Positions 35,816 to 49,114 of a DNA stretch of 64,000 nt are shown one piece after another; positions within the stretch are counted from its first letter, which is position 1; each line of letters opens with the position of its first letter. The notes below the pieces were generated by a model. That model worked only from the letters and a program-made list of their open reading frames with translations, did no database searches and had not been told where the DNA came from. The translations under genes and the position numbers were made by a program. Origin of the DNA: Apostichopus japonicus (taxonomy: Eukaryota; Echinodermata; Holothuroidea; Aspidochirotida; Stichopodidae); assembly GCF_037975245.1 (NCBI RefSeq), contig NC_092574.1, forward strand, positions 12,735,213 to 12,799,212. The letters run 5' to 3'.

Positions 35816-38800
35816 TTAAATGGTCACACTAGCTTTAAGAAGGACAGCACCATTGGGTGGTACCTTGACAACCAAGGGGTGATCGACATCAATTAACCCC
35901 CAGTAGACTCCTGTGTACAAATCCACAATGTGGTATGCCTTGTAGCCAGTGACTTGCAGTTGTGTTAGCGTGGTATTGACATAGATGGCAAGCTTTATGT
36001 TACGGCTGACAAAGGCTACAGCGTAAGCGTCCATTGACAGTGGGCGGGTCCATGCTTCAATAAGGACATTTTTGGTGGTATTCTGTACGTGGAGATGAAA
36101 TGTAAGGTGATTGATACAGTGCTCAATGAGGAGAGGTGAATGTACTTTGAGAGACAGAAACAAATCTAGACTGAGTGTAATTTACAGATTCTGTGCATTG
36201 ATTAAAGTAGCTGTTGAGTATAAACATGCATCTAATAGACATTGGTATTATGGGAAGGAAAATTTTAAAGACTAAAGCGAGAGAGAGAGAGAGAGTTATT
36301 CATTACTTCTAATTAATATTGGTGTAGCGTTAATGATGTATGGTTGTGTCTTAGAGTCACCAATTGCTATCTCACTCCACAAAATCTTGGGTGAACTTGG
36401 TGGATATTTGGTGATCGAGTGCAACCAGCAAGTCAAAAGAAGGGGGGGGGGTGCCTTTCACAAAATTACACCAGAGGCAAAATGATAATCATCGGCATGA
36501 TGTCAGTAAGGCTTATTAGGTGTTCCTTGAAAACTTTAATTTACAAAAAGACTAGTAGATAAAGTATTGGGAGAGAACCAGATGCTTGAATGGAGGCAAT
36601 GTGGTGTAGGACAATTTATACATCTTTCTCATGATGTTGCAGCCTTCAACTTAAAGGGTGTCAATACTTTAGTATGGGACATTAATCCATTGATTTTGTT
36701 GTCCTGTGCCATGAACAAAATAGATTTGAAGGCTGGCATCTTATTTAGAGGAATATATGTCCTGCTACTATTCAAATCACAATATCCTGTAAACTCAGGG
36801 TCATCTAGGAGTCCTCTCCAGTCTGTAAACTGCTTTGATATGGTTTTTTAACTAATGCCAATATTAAAAGGTGGGCCTGATTTGAATTTAACCTTAATTT
36901 ACAAGCTAGGTTTCAGTTCCGGTGGTATAACTTTGATTTAATGTGATTCTATTTTTAAATAACTTGCGTAAAACTAGTGTATTTCTACTCATTCCATTTT
37001 GTGTTTGGGTTTTTATGTTAATAAGAGAAGAAATTAAATAATCAACAGATTTATCGTTTCAAGTTTTTGGGCTTCAGTCTCTAAATGTTTGACTGGTGAA
37101 ACAAACACTCTACTGTCATTGAAGGTTGACGGTAGTTTTAGGGGAGACCACTTGATCCTCTCAAGAGTAGGAATGGGTTGGGATTTGGTTAGGGTAGACC
37201 ATCTCTAGATTAGGAATGGGTCAGAGATTTGGGTAGGGTAGACCCTCTCTAGATTAGGAATGGGTCAGAGATCTGGGAATGGTAGACTCTCTCTAGATTA
37301 GGAATGGGTCAGAGATTTGGGTAGGGTAGACCCTCTCTAGATTAGGAATGGGTGGGAGATTTGGGAAGGGTAGGCTCTCTAGATTAGGAATGGGTCAGAG
37401 ATTAGGGAGGGATAGGAGGACTTGTACAGTGTCAAAGGTCATCACATTGTTTTAGACAGAGGTAGAGAGAAATATAGAGAGAATAAAAGAAAGCAAATGT
37501 GTTAGACTTTGCTAACTTTCAGAAAGCATATATCTAAATCTATGCGAAACAAAGTGAGGATGGCTGCAATGCTGAAGTTAACATGAAATGTGAAAGACTA
37601 CGAAGATTGTGAGTTTTTGTCCCAATATTAGTTCTGTAACTAGTGAAAGGTGAATGAAAATGCTGCCAAAGCACATGAATATGCAATAGTCATTACTATG
37701 TTATATGACCCATATTTAATACAAATGCAGAATAAAGGAGAAAAATTGGGTACTGGTAACACTGGGCGCCCTTGCAGAATAAAATCTCACCTTTCGCACA
37801 TTGAGGTCAGTTACCAATGACCTTTCGATATGAAAAGGCTATTATCCCAAAAATGATGTCAGATGAAACTAAATGACCTGTATGGTTTGTTTTAGCCTTT
37901 CATTTTGCATCATACATTTAATTATATATATCAGGCAGATTTGCTTGTTACGATACCTTTAAGATCTATGTCTCTTTTGGTTCCAATTTCAACTTTAACT
38001 TTACTTGAATTTGAGTAGCATCTTGGGCTTACATAAAGAAAGGCATAAAACTGACTTTTTCCACACCACAGCTTCTCCACTCTCAATCCTCCCCCCCCCC
38101 AACCCCCTCCCCTATCTGCAATTGGAGGAGTCCATATTCAAATCTTACGGGAAACACAGACTTAAAATTGTGGCTTTTCTTTAGTCTACAAGGCGGGAAA
38201 TAACATCATTTTAACCAATAACCGGTTTTGTAACAGACAGTAGTGGAAATTGAGTTGAGCTTATGATCAGCATTCCTCCCTTTGTAGTATTCCATTCCAA
38301 TCCGATCTTTTGCAAATTAGAATATTATTTACTGCTCAAATACTCTTGAAATGAATGCTTTTCTTCGGCATAAACTCAGGTGCAACTGTTTATTTTTCTT
38401 CCTTCAATTCAAATCAAAACAAAAAAATGTTCCACTGACCTGCAAAACTCTTTTCCCCATAATGCCGAGGGGGTCCTGGTTGACCTGGATCACTTCCTTA
38501 TTGAGGAGAATCTCACGAAACTCTGGAGATATGGTCCTGAGGTCGTTGGACATAAGGAGGGGGGCAGCTAGTATAGCCCACATTGCCATCTGTGCTTGGG
38601 ATTGGGAAACACTCAGCGAGTAATCTCCAATAATCAGCTTGTGATGAAAAACGGAGCATACCATTAATTAATCAATAGATCGATCAATCGTTAGAAGCTT
38701 GGGAGATAATATCCCATAATCAGTTTAGAATGAAAAACAGAACATGTCACTGATCAATTGAAAGATCAATCAATTGGTAGACGAACACTCAGTGAATAAT

Positions 38801-41800
38801 CTCCAATAATCAGCTAAGAATGAACAAAAATATATATCATTAATCAATCAATAGACTAAAATTTATCACTGAATATTCAATAACCCTATGAAGCTGAACT
38901 TTTGTACATAAGAAGCTACCATTAAGACAATAGAATAAACTACAGACTCAACCATTAAAACAAACTGAATGTATTTCCTTTACTGTTCAATCCAAAATGT
39001 AATTTCTCATCAGGTCTAATCCATTGTTACAGATGCTTACCAGTACACTCAAACAATTTAAGAAGTTACCTTTTTTTTTAATTTACTTTAGCTTACTTGA
39101 CATATCTGAATGAGCACTACATTATAACATACTATAATGTCCAGTGATACCTTTATTAATGTTTTCACTGATTTTGCAAACGTTTCTGTCATTGCAATAC
39201 AGATTACATTACTTAACCCTGATTCATATGGCTGATTAAACCCTGATTCATAAGGCTGCTTGAAACCCTGATTTGTGAGGCTGCTTGAAATCCTGATTCT
39301 GGTTTTAATAGGTGACTGTATTAAACTATTGTTCATATAGACTGGAATATCCCAGAGAATGCTGTTAACCACAGAGTTTCAGTACAACTAGAGATGGGAT
39401 CATCCATTAATTATCATTCACTAGTGGAAACAACTGTTTTGATAGCAGTCCAAGACTGACTCATAACAATCACATCGTGCGTGACACTGGGACAGCCAAA
39501 GTACAGAGCAACTCAACGAGTCAAAGTTTAAGAGAGTAACTATAGCTCTTACCATGTCAGGATCGGAAAAGTTTCCAGGTCCGACCACCGGCCCCCATTG
39601 ATCTGTGATATTGGCCTGGTAGTCAATGATCTTGAGTACACTGTCCCATGAATCTTGTATATCCACAAAGTTCCTCCAAATGTTACAGTGAGATGCAACA
39701 GACTGGTAGTCTATCTGTAGAACAAGGAAAGACCAAGCTAAAAATTACTTCTTGTCTTGGCGGAAGACTTGATGAACGAACGCATGAGATAATTAATTGC
39801 ATGAGCGATGATTTAAACAGTCTAACAGAGTGTAAACACCAGTATCGTTATATGATACATGAACTATCCTTCATCCACAACATGACAACAGTGTGTATTG
39901 TATATGTGAACAAGACAGTGAGTATCAGAGATCAGGTTTCACTTACTAGCAGAATTGGAGATGTTCTAGATTACTGGTATATACAGGAAGGTGTTAGAGA
40001 TGCTCTATCCAGATTAAATCCCTCACCCCAACCTCACCCCTCCCCCCTCTTCCCTATCAGTACATTGGATGAGATATGGTTAATGCTATTCAGTATCTAG
40101 TCATGTGATTGACAGGCAGGCTCACGCACTTACAAACTTAAAAGTATTAATAGCCTTTCCAAGGGATTGCTGAAGCTTCCAGTCTAGAAAACCTTTGTTC
40201 AAAGTGCCATGTCAAGATTTCACTTGTTTTCATCTCTGATTTTCCAGCCCCCCCGCCCCCCTAGCTCTATTAGAACCAACCGAGATCTTTCAGTTGTTAC
40301 ATGTTAGATTTGAGATCAGCTGTGGTTACTGTTTTTAGAGTTGTTGTGTTAACAAGACAAGAGCATCAGAGACAAAAATGAGCTTGAATGAAATGATTTA
40401 CTGGAGTAACCAAAATGAAAGAGTATCTGAAAGCAGAAATAAAAACTGGAAGGAATCAAATGGAGGTACCAACCGGGATGCCTTTGCCTCTCTCATAATC
40501 AGGCCAACTGCAGGAGAAGAGGATGGGACGGCCAGTGGCATTCAGATATTGTCCCATCTCTGGATAACCTGTGGGTAGGAAGTTAAGATTTCAAGCTTGT
40601 AGTAAATGAAGCATAGGTGACCCATCGGATTCAAATCAAATTGGAGGCTTAATACATCACAGCAGTCTCCATCAGAGTGCATGTTAGGATATCATAAAAC
40701 TTACTGGTTTAGATATTTACGACTGACGAGCTTACCTGTCTCCTCACAACCTTAGCACCTCATTCTACCGTGCCTAATATGCCCTGGCAATCTTTTAACA
40801 CTGTGCACCCTCAACATAAAGGTAAATTAACTTTGAATACTTATCCATATTATTTCATGGAGGGTTACCTTTCTTCATTAATGAGATATCTACGTTGCAG
40901 CCATCCATCTTAAACATATCAATTCCCCACTCGGCAAATCTGTTGGCATCTTTCTCCAAGTAATTTAAGCTCCCAGGATAACCAGCACAAGTCTTACTTC
41001 CAAAGTCACCATAGATACCCAGCTTCAGCCCTTTCTTGTGCATCTGTAATGGGTGAGGATACGTTTCATTTAAAGTATTAATAGAAATATAATGAGTACA
41101 TTGATGACAAATTCAATGAACAATCAAGAAAATTGACCAATTTCTAATTTGAGGACTTAAAAATAATCTAAGAATAACACCCCACAGTCAACCAATTAAA
41201 TTACTGCTAACAAGGGAAATGTAAACCAGTAAAAGTCACTTAGTGGTACAGTTTATATGTGCAGATATAGCCCTCAGCAGTACTGCTTATATGTACAGAT
41301 ACAGCCCTCAGTATTACTGCTTATATGTACAGATACAGCCCTCAGTGGTACTGCTACATGCAAGGGCGGCGGAACCGGGGGGGGCACAGGGGGCACGTGC
41401 CCCCCCACTTTTCCTCAGGTTAAAAATGTGCCCTTTTTCTACATAAAAATTTCTAAATAAAAAAAGAGTTTACAAAGCGAAACCCACGTCAAATTAAATA
41501 TTTCGGGAAGTTTTAAATGTTTACTACCATAGGCAAAGGAGCCCAATTTGATTTGGGGGGGCTGTAACGACTTGCCCGAATAATATTATCCAAATTTTTC
41601 GCGCGCGTTTAACATGTTAATGTGCATATCATATAGGCATGCAAAGGTTATTACATCGCATGCCAATAACATACAATCATGTGCCGTGTTATTACACTTC
41701 CATATTGGTTAGAATTATTGGGAAAGTCGTTACAATAATAATGATCATAATAATATCAGTTTAACCATTCAAAAACACATAACCCTACCCCATCCTTTCG

Positions 41801-44800
41801 TATTTTGACATATTTCATTTGCTTTCATGCATGTATCGTTCGCGTGTGCAGGGACTTGGACTTTATGATTTCACCTCATTTTGTCTCGAAAGGAAACTTG
41901 TTCCTTGTTTCCCAATTTGCACATTAGATATTGCAGTGCTAGTATGCATTGCTTCCTTGAGGAGGGGGGAGGGGCGTTGATGGAGTGATGTGTATACGCA
42001 AATAAGATAATACAATAAGAGTTATGAAGGGTGCTAAATATCAGGCTGCATCAGTCCAATCGAATTTCTGCAAAGTGCCCTTCGACGTTGGTGCCCCCCC
42101 AGATTAAAAGTGCTTCCGCCGCCCTTGGCTACATGTACAGATGCAGTAGCAACAGCAACAAGAAAGGAAGGGGACAGAGACACTAAACATTTCTTATTTC
42201 CTTTGAATTACTGTCTCATTTTCACACCTCAAAATGAGTTGATCTCAACTGAACATTTAACAAATTAACTTATTTCGTTCACTACTTACGATTGCCTCTG
42301 ACATTAATCTAAGTATGTGAATGACAGAAAGCTAAGTGGGACATTATATACATATTTGAAATGAGCAAAGAAGTTCTTGGCTGGGACGGGATTAGAACCA
42401 TTGACCTCAGGATTAGATCAGTCTATTTGTTCAACAAACTAGCACGTGATGACTGTACTATCTTCAGGGAGATAATACATTGCTGACAATGCACTTAAAT
42501 GGCAAGAAACAAAACTCTGCTTAAGAGGCTCTACAAATATTTTGTAGGCTGCTTTATCTAACATAACAATAAACAGGTTAGATTCAACATGATAATACAC
42601 TGGAACTATTCAGTATTGACTGTATCTCATATCACACATAAACCATTTCATGGACAGAGATGTCGTTTCAAGCTCTGCTACTGTAGTGGAAAATGTATCA
42701 ACTCTTTCATGTTGATTCTCAGTCTACTCTCTCTGCTTTGAAAATGAATAATAAACAAGTTTCTGATGCACATTGAACAGGAGAAGCATTACTCACTCAA
42801 CACAGACTCCAACGTAAAGAAGAACAGTATGGTTCAGGTTCTAACCACATTTCTACCATTAACATTAACAAACACTGCAATGATTATTTGATCACAATAC
42901 AGCATCCTTACTTTGATGCTACAATACACCGAGTCAGCTGCCTAAAAACAAACATCATCTGATCTTTGAACATCATAAACAAAATTCATCAACCAGATGG
43001 CAAAAGGATTTTATGATTAGTGGCGACTGACTGCCGCATAAAAATGTTCAGTTCTGAACAATAATTTTCAAAAGTGATTGTGCACACTAAGATGTTCTCT
43101 GGCAATAATAGTCAGTGGTAATTGTCAGTAGTTAATTGTCTTCAAAGTCGGACGTAATGTGGCCGTAATTTCGAGTGGAGCTCGTTAGTAATTACAGTAC
43201 TGTATGTGAATGTCAACCTGTTAACGGAACATGAAACTAGTGCCACAGCACTGCACACTGCGCTAGGTGGTCACACCTTTCCAATACAAACCCAGTCTGC
43301 ATAGCGAACACTTGGGAATGTCATTTCAAAGATTTCAACAACTTCACTAGCCAATAACCAATCGAGCAGCACGGTTCGGGAAGATTTGACCACTTTTGCC
43401 TGCATAACATGTTACGAATATTGGGGCATCAAACTGAGACAAATACTGTACGCGAGGGCCACATAAGTGCAACATGCATGAAGAAGGAACATGGAGTAAA
43501 TCCTATAATTGAAGCTGGTTTTCAACCCAGGCTTCAAAGAACTCTGATGTTTTACTGATGTTTTACAGCATTATTCATACATTTAGGAAGATTAATGTTG
43601 GAACTGTGTTAAATAAACTAGGATCAATCTTGCAGGCAGAAGTCTGCCAAATGTAACAAATACCGGGTAGATTGTGCATAAGATATCATTTTGCTGCCTC
43701 TGTAAATTTGCATGGGAGGTATAGAGCTATTCTAGAATTTCACATTACACTATATTTGTCTCCCATATGCAGTGATTTCAAAATCAAAGACTAAAAACGG
43801 TGCAAACTTCTCAACAGCCCCTATGCTATAACTCACACGCAGTTCATCTTTATTCAGGAGACCAATTCATTTCCGTGAACATTATGTTTAAGAAAACAAA
43901 TTTTACAAAAACTTTATAGCAAATCATGATCTGACTCGAGGTTCATAATATTCTCATTCATGTAACTGCTTAACAAGTCTCTTAGGTCGCATTTTAAATT
44001 CTATGTTAGTAGTTACTATTCAAATATATATTGTCATCAAAACATAAAGCTCAGTAAATCCAGCTAGAACACAAATTCAGACACAACGACAAATATACAA
44101 GCCAAACATCTAAACTTATATAAAGGTAGTTTTGCTAAATACTCCTCTTTAGAACAGATGGACAAATTTACAACAAAGAAAATGTTTCACAAGATACAAA
44201 GTGCATTCCTTGATGATCAACACCATGTTAGGTCATTAAACTGACGGTGTAATCCTGGAAGATATGACTACATTGGATACTTTCAATAATTCTGTTTCTT
44301 CCATGAATTTGTCCCTACCGAAGTCACTTAAAATGCTTCAGTTACTTACATAATCAGCCAGAGCTTTCATCCCCGATGGAAAGCGCTTTGAATCAGGGTT
44401 AAGGTTTCCATTTTCATCTCTGGTTTTGTTGGACCAGCAATCATCAATGTTGACATATTCATAACCGGCATCTCTGTAACCATCCTCCACTAACCTGTCA
44501 GCCATGGCCATGTAGAGATTTTCACTGAAAACAAGAATGCTGGGTTACTTTCATACTCTTCAGATTAACAATCTATGAAATATGTACAACTTTTTAAATA
44601 TAGTACTCATAAATTTAACAAGATGTTAATGGAACTACTCATTATTAAAGTTCTAAACTGATTGAATATGCAGAATGCAGATGAATGACAAGGTTTTTTA
44701 AATAGAAATAGCTTTAAAAATTGTCTCCTAAAGGCATTCCTATCCACCTACATCAAAACACAATTTCTGAGCTGATAAAACGAAACCAATGAATCAAATC

Positions 44801-45349
44801 TAGCTGGACATGAAAAGTTCTGTAAAATATATATTTTGCTACATTACTCACCTGCGAGTGGTTTTTGCAGCATGGTAGTGTTGGGGAAGAGTAGGGGAGG
44901 GGGGGGGGGGGTGGGAGAATAAGTATCACCCATATACAGTAGCATTTTACAAAGGAATCTCCACAACTTTGTTTCTATTCCCAAACAAGTGACTACTATA
45001 GTGTTTTAACTCTTCGGTAAATTCAGTCATTGTTCAGTCATCTTGTATGAGTTAAAAATGACAGCCATATTTTATAGCAGATCAGAGTATTTGGTAGATC
45101 AGATCAAGTTTGATTACTCTTGCTTGTAGATTTCAATGGATTTTCTAAATATTATTGAATATCTCTTGTCTTTAACACGGATTGTTACCTTATACAACTA
45201 TCTGGATGGTTATCACAATCTGTATTGCAGCGGAAACGCTCCCACGAGAGCCATCCCATCGGTGGAGTACGAGCCAGGCCATTCTGGAGACCATAAGCCA
45301 GGGTGGTAAAGCAAACAAATACAATGGCTTGCTGGATCAAAGACTTCAT
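35816..45349 (-). CDS. NAGA: GH27 alpha-N-acetylgalactosaminidase/alpha-galactosidase
   Basis: Seven coding exons, all phase-consistent: 45349-45189, 44524-44350, 41043-40869, 40568-40474, 39714-39553, 38637-38440, 36082-35816. They encode 410 residues (human NAGA has 411). The enzyme removes terminal alpha-linked GalNAc or galactose from glycans in lysosomes or as a secreted protein. Residues 1-20 look like a signal peptide, followed by [14 protein letters not shown]. Asp159 in KMDGC is the expected nucleophile and Asp220 in WRNFVDIQ the acid/base. The substrate loop reads SCSWPDY (Ser191, Asp194). NAGA has Ser and Ala at these places, alpha-galactosidase A has Glu and Leu, so Ser supports the NAGA type but Asp is unusual. 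Residues 323-410 (last exon) form the C-terminal beta domain. ATG at 45349 was chosen because CTTTCAACAG gives an acceptor seven bases upstream, which excludes the in-frame ATG at 45466. Four extra last exons lie downstream. Confidence 0.93.
36270..36296. repeat. GA microsatellite
   Basis: A short run of GAGAGA units in intron 6 of the GH27 gene, close to the last-exon acceptor. Confidence 0.8.
37143..37420. repeat. 44-base minisatellite in intron 6
   Basis: About six copies of a 44-base unit with the core CTCTAGATTAGGAATGGGTC and GGGTAGGGTAGACC. The outer copies are degenerate. It lies between exon 6 and the ordinary last exon, the interval whose splicing would decide between last exons. 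Confidence 0.9.
38608..38870. repeat. Partial tandem copies of the exon 6 start
   Basis: An approximately 88-base unit spanning the intron 5 acceptor and about 30 bases of exon 6 is present three times. The true acceptor ends at 38638. The most upstream copy (exon-like start at 38813) keeps CTGATTATTGGAGATTA in frame and has a TTCATTCTTAG acceptor that looks better than the real one. The middle copy near 38730 is degenerate. AATCAATC-type filler separates the copies. Confidence 0.85.
39214..39300. repeat. 24-base tandem repeat in intron 5
   Basis: Three to four copies of ACCCTGATTCATAAGGCTG with small changes. On minus this keeps a short frame open, which is not taken as coding. Confidence 0.8.
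41253..41356. repeat. 34-base tandem repeat in intron 2
   Basis: Three copies of TATATGTACAGATACAGCCC followed by TCAGTGGTACTGCT or a variant. The hAT-like element at 41361 is inserted at the edge of the third copy. Confidence 0.85.
41361..42127. mobile_element. Non-autonomous hAT-like element, copy 2
   Basis: It begins CAAGGGCGGCGGAACCGGGG and ends TTCCGCCGCCCTTG, giving a 14-base perfect terminal inverted repeat, and is flanked by a perfect 8-base duplication GCTACATG (41353-41360 and 42128-42135). Length is 767 bases; no transposase frame was seen. It lies in intron 2 of the GH27 gene. Its perfect duplication suggests a fairly recent insertion. Confidence 0.92.
42375..42465 (-). mobile_element. 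tRNA-derived SINE head
   Basis: On minus it contains ATGGTTCTAATCCCGTCCC in B-box position, ending in CAGCCAAG, with a degenerate GTGCTAGTTTGTTGAAC A-box part. It resembles the fragments at 52955-53035 and 57602-57680. Confidence 0.55.
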
Positions 45350-45355
45350 GATTAG

Positions 45356-48300
45356 GCTGTTGAAAGACATAAAAATAGCACAAATGATGTTGCTATGCAG
45401 TGAATACTTTATTTGCAAAAAGAGTGCATAGTATTTTTGTGATATAATTCTCACATTATATAGCAATTTTTAAAAGATACATGGCAGTTTTTTAATATAA
45501 CTATGAAGCCATTGAACATTTAACTTTTTTGTGTAAAGGTCCATCTTTAATATGAAAATGAAACAGAATTTCCTTGAGTAATTAATGTAGCAATAATGGA
45601 TCTTAAGTGTACTACCCATGAAATGTAATAAGTTATTTATTGTCAACTAGTTGTCTGAGGTAAAACCAAGAAAATTTTTCCTGATGATGTATGTCTTTGT
45701 TGGCCAGAATTTTTCCATTCAGTTGTGTGTATAGCAAATTTGCTATTTGAAAGTTGGGAATTGATTTTTTATTGCCCAGTTCTAATTTGTATGTGTGACA
45801 TTGCCATTTTCCAATGTCACTATTAGAACCCATACTTTCTGTATAACTTCCTATACATTTATCACAAACTTTTGCTGTACTTCTTTGTAAATGAATTGCA
45901 AATTTCCCAGTATGCATCGCAGTTTGTAATGCAATACTGGATATTTTATTCTGTTATAAGTGCACAGCCTCTGATCCAAAGTACTCCCATTATCTGTATT
46001 TAAGAAAAGTAACAAAACAGTAACAAAAAAACCTATGGCCTACAAACTGGATTGTTATGATTTATATCCTGCCTTGCAAATTGAAATCCTTCGATTTCAT
46101 TTGTATAAAAAACACATTAAGAATCATCCTAGCCTAGTACACTTCAAATAACCTTATTTTCATTGCTATGGTAAAATCAAAATTTCTAAAAGTGTTTTAT
46201 AATAGGTACCGCTCCATGATAGGTGCATTTCAAAGAAAGGCACCACAGTACAGAAGACTAAAACAACTTGATCTTTGCTCAACTCCAGTCCCTTTACATC
46301 AAGGATTATAAATGTGTGATCAGCAAGGAATATGTCAAGTGAGTATCACAGGTCCCTTCGAAATGTAGTATACTACACATGGTCAGGTTCTATTGCCTAG
46401 GCCTATCTGAGCTGAAAAGAACAAATATTGCACATGATCTTTGTCAAAAGGTATGATGAGTAGGCCTAAGTAAACTCACTACTGACTGTATAGATCTGGG
46501 GATTAGACCTATGCATTGCCCATAGTATTAGTATTACGTTGAGAGTGACTGTTAAGTTGTGTAAAGTCAGTATGACAGTGTAATTGCCACTCGGGTATGT
46601 AAGCCCGTGAATGAGAAAACTGAACAACGAAGTTCAGTTAAGTTATTAAAAATCACATTTCAAGAAGGGTAGCTAAAAGGTACCTGTTTGCGACTACCAG
46701 AGAGCTCAGATCTTCACTTTCCGCAGGAGTTTATCGTCTCTTTAGATTTTAGCTCTAAATTCTAATGACAGACAACAAAGTAAACTGTACGAGACCAGAA
46801 ATGGCAAGAAGGAATATGCTTATCAAATATTCTAATCTTCAGACCTATCTATGTTCGCTTCTTAGAAAGTTAGAAAGTCCGAACTGAACTTGCTGCCAAA
46901 ATCACATCATTTACACAGAAGTATTTCTCGTGATTTGGTCCTTAGTAATTGTAATTATCATAAATAATATTGATTGATCTTCAATTTACGTTTTCTAGCA
47001 TAATATTTGATGAAATGGCCAGGGAAAAAAATCATAACTCTGAAATGTAAGTCACATGCTTATATTGTTCTTATATTGACTTCCTGTTGAAAACATGTAT
47101 GGAGTTCTACGAGGGCCATATTTCATAACAGGATGTTTGTGGATATATGGTTTCTGGAAGGTTGGTAAACCGGATATTTTACTTCCAGAAGTTCCGATCA
47201 ATACCGAAGATTAAGGATTAAAAGTGGATATTTAAGAATGAACATTACAAGCTATCAGTGAGCTGCAGGGCATGTAGTTAATACAAATCAACCACATCAG
47301 CATCTCTGGTAGCTATATCCAAAAATTGAGTTTGGAGGCCCCCCTTAAAAAAAGGGAAAAAAATGGTAAAAGCTACAACGGTGTATTGCAAATGTCGACT
47401 CTTTTTATCTTTAACTTTTTGTATATATGTCTACAACTTTCACGTCAAAATTTCGGTAATTTCTTCAAAAACTGTATATTCTTTCTTTTAAAATGGTGAC
47501 ATTTTGTACCACAAGTTGACTACTTATCTTAGAAATTCAACTAGTCTAAACGTTATTGCTTCATATAGAAATTTCAATCTGTTACAAGAAATTTAACAAT
47601 ATAACTTTGGTTTTTGTCTTTGCTTGAAATAATTTGACTCCAAATTTTGTGAAAAAAACGTTATAAATCTGATCAATTATTAAAAACTTTGATGACTTTT
47701 ATGATATTTAATCCCCTCTTTTCTTACATTTCACCATTCTGCTATTACACCCCTCAAACTAATAGTGCCAAGACGGCTAGTTAAGTGTTGTTGCTTGTAA
47801 AATATCCAAACCCACCGGGCAGTTAAATTGAGCTTTATCATCTCATCACTGCAACTAAGGCCACTTTTCAAGAAATGGCTACATCCAGAAACCATGGGTG
47901 TCTGCAGGTAAGGGGGAATGGGGTACTTAGTGGGAACAGTGAAATTGGCCCCAAGCATAGGTGTAAAAGGGTAACCTATATCGGGGAACTAGGGGTAATG
48001 GGAAAGGGATATTGCCCAAAGTTGAAAATCCATATTTAGACAACAATAAAACTTCTCATGATCAGTATAGCAACAACAAAAAACATACCATGGAAGACAC
48101 TAAAATGATATAAATTTAATTTTTACACTTTATTAATATTGAGCCATTTAACTCAAAGATTGTTAATCCTAGACGAAAGAGTGAAGGTAAATGGCAAACA
48201 TACATTTATCTATCAATGCCCTACTGTGATAAACTCAGGTTAATGAAATCATCTACAACTCCTTCAGGGATTTTTAACTCCACAGCCAAACTTTAAATCA

Positions 48301-49114
48301 TTGCCCCTTCTCATATATATGCTTGAAACATTTGCATATCTACAACACCTCCATACAATGCCTCAGAAAGACTTATTTTGATAGTTGTGTGCTTGTAATG
48401 CATCACATGTGACATTGTATGATAATGGAGTATTTCACAAATAACTACTTAATATGAAATAGTCAACAAAATAATGTGCAATTAATAATAAATAATAGAG
48501 AATAATTTGTTTCAAGCTAGTACAGAGCATTTTAATTCAGTGAAGATATTTCTTCAAACTTTTCTGTATTATTTAAAATACAATTATATATCAAAGAAAC
48601 AGAGCCACTTTAAGAGGTGACCATTTTCCGTGCACCAATTTGTCCCAAATAATAAATAAACAGCATGACTTGAGTTATTTGAAGCTTAACATGGTACTCC
48701 CTTTCAAAATGTTTCTAGAATAATACGTACCATACAGGTCTCATAAACACTGGCTTATAGGTGATTTAACTATAAAACAATATTCATATATTGTTCCTCT
48801 GAATTCTTTCCTTGTGTAAATAAATACAAATATTTTCATAACTAAAAGCCTTGGCCAAAAGGATCGTTTATGGATTATCTACTAGCTTTTAAAGTCTGTC
48901 TGTTTTATTAGGTCTTGAAGTCTAACCAAATATAACACTCTTTGTCTTAAAATTCATTAGACCAAATTACTTGACTGGTTAGAAACTTTTTCCATCATCC
49001 ATTATTTTCAAAAGTACTGCACGATATATCTTTGTCTTTTTTATCTATACTTTTTTCTCAGAAGTGTCACGCAATTGATGAGAACACATGAGCTAGAGAG
49101 GGCGCTCAGAGGGC
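45356..49114. other. Intergenic stretch 5' of the GH27 gene
   Basis: Sequence between the GH27 gene and the end of the TBC1D gene upstream, both on minus. Apart from a possible 5' UTR exon at 46684 no coding stretch was recognised; the short frames here lack splice support and similarity. Confidence 0.45.
46684..46760 (-). other. Possible 5' UTR exon of the GH27 gene
   Basis: The coding exon 1 acceptor at 45357 requires an upstream exon. On minus, GTCGCAAACAG|GTACCTTT at 46684 is a good donor preceded by GC-richer sequence than its surroundings and without a long frame. The upstream limit is nominal; no TATA box was identified. Confidence 0.35.

Noticed and set aside
38351-38623. Plus-strand frames of 90 and 63 codons
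   Set aside because: They are shadows of GH27 exon 6 on minus.
39648-40100. Plus-strand frame of 150 codons
   Set aside because: It is antisense to GH27 exon 5 and then runs into intron.
45350-45466. In-frame upstream ATG of the GH27 gene at 45466
   Set aside because: A good acceptor at 45357 lies between it and the chosen ATG, and the chosen start gives a clean signal peptide.
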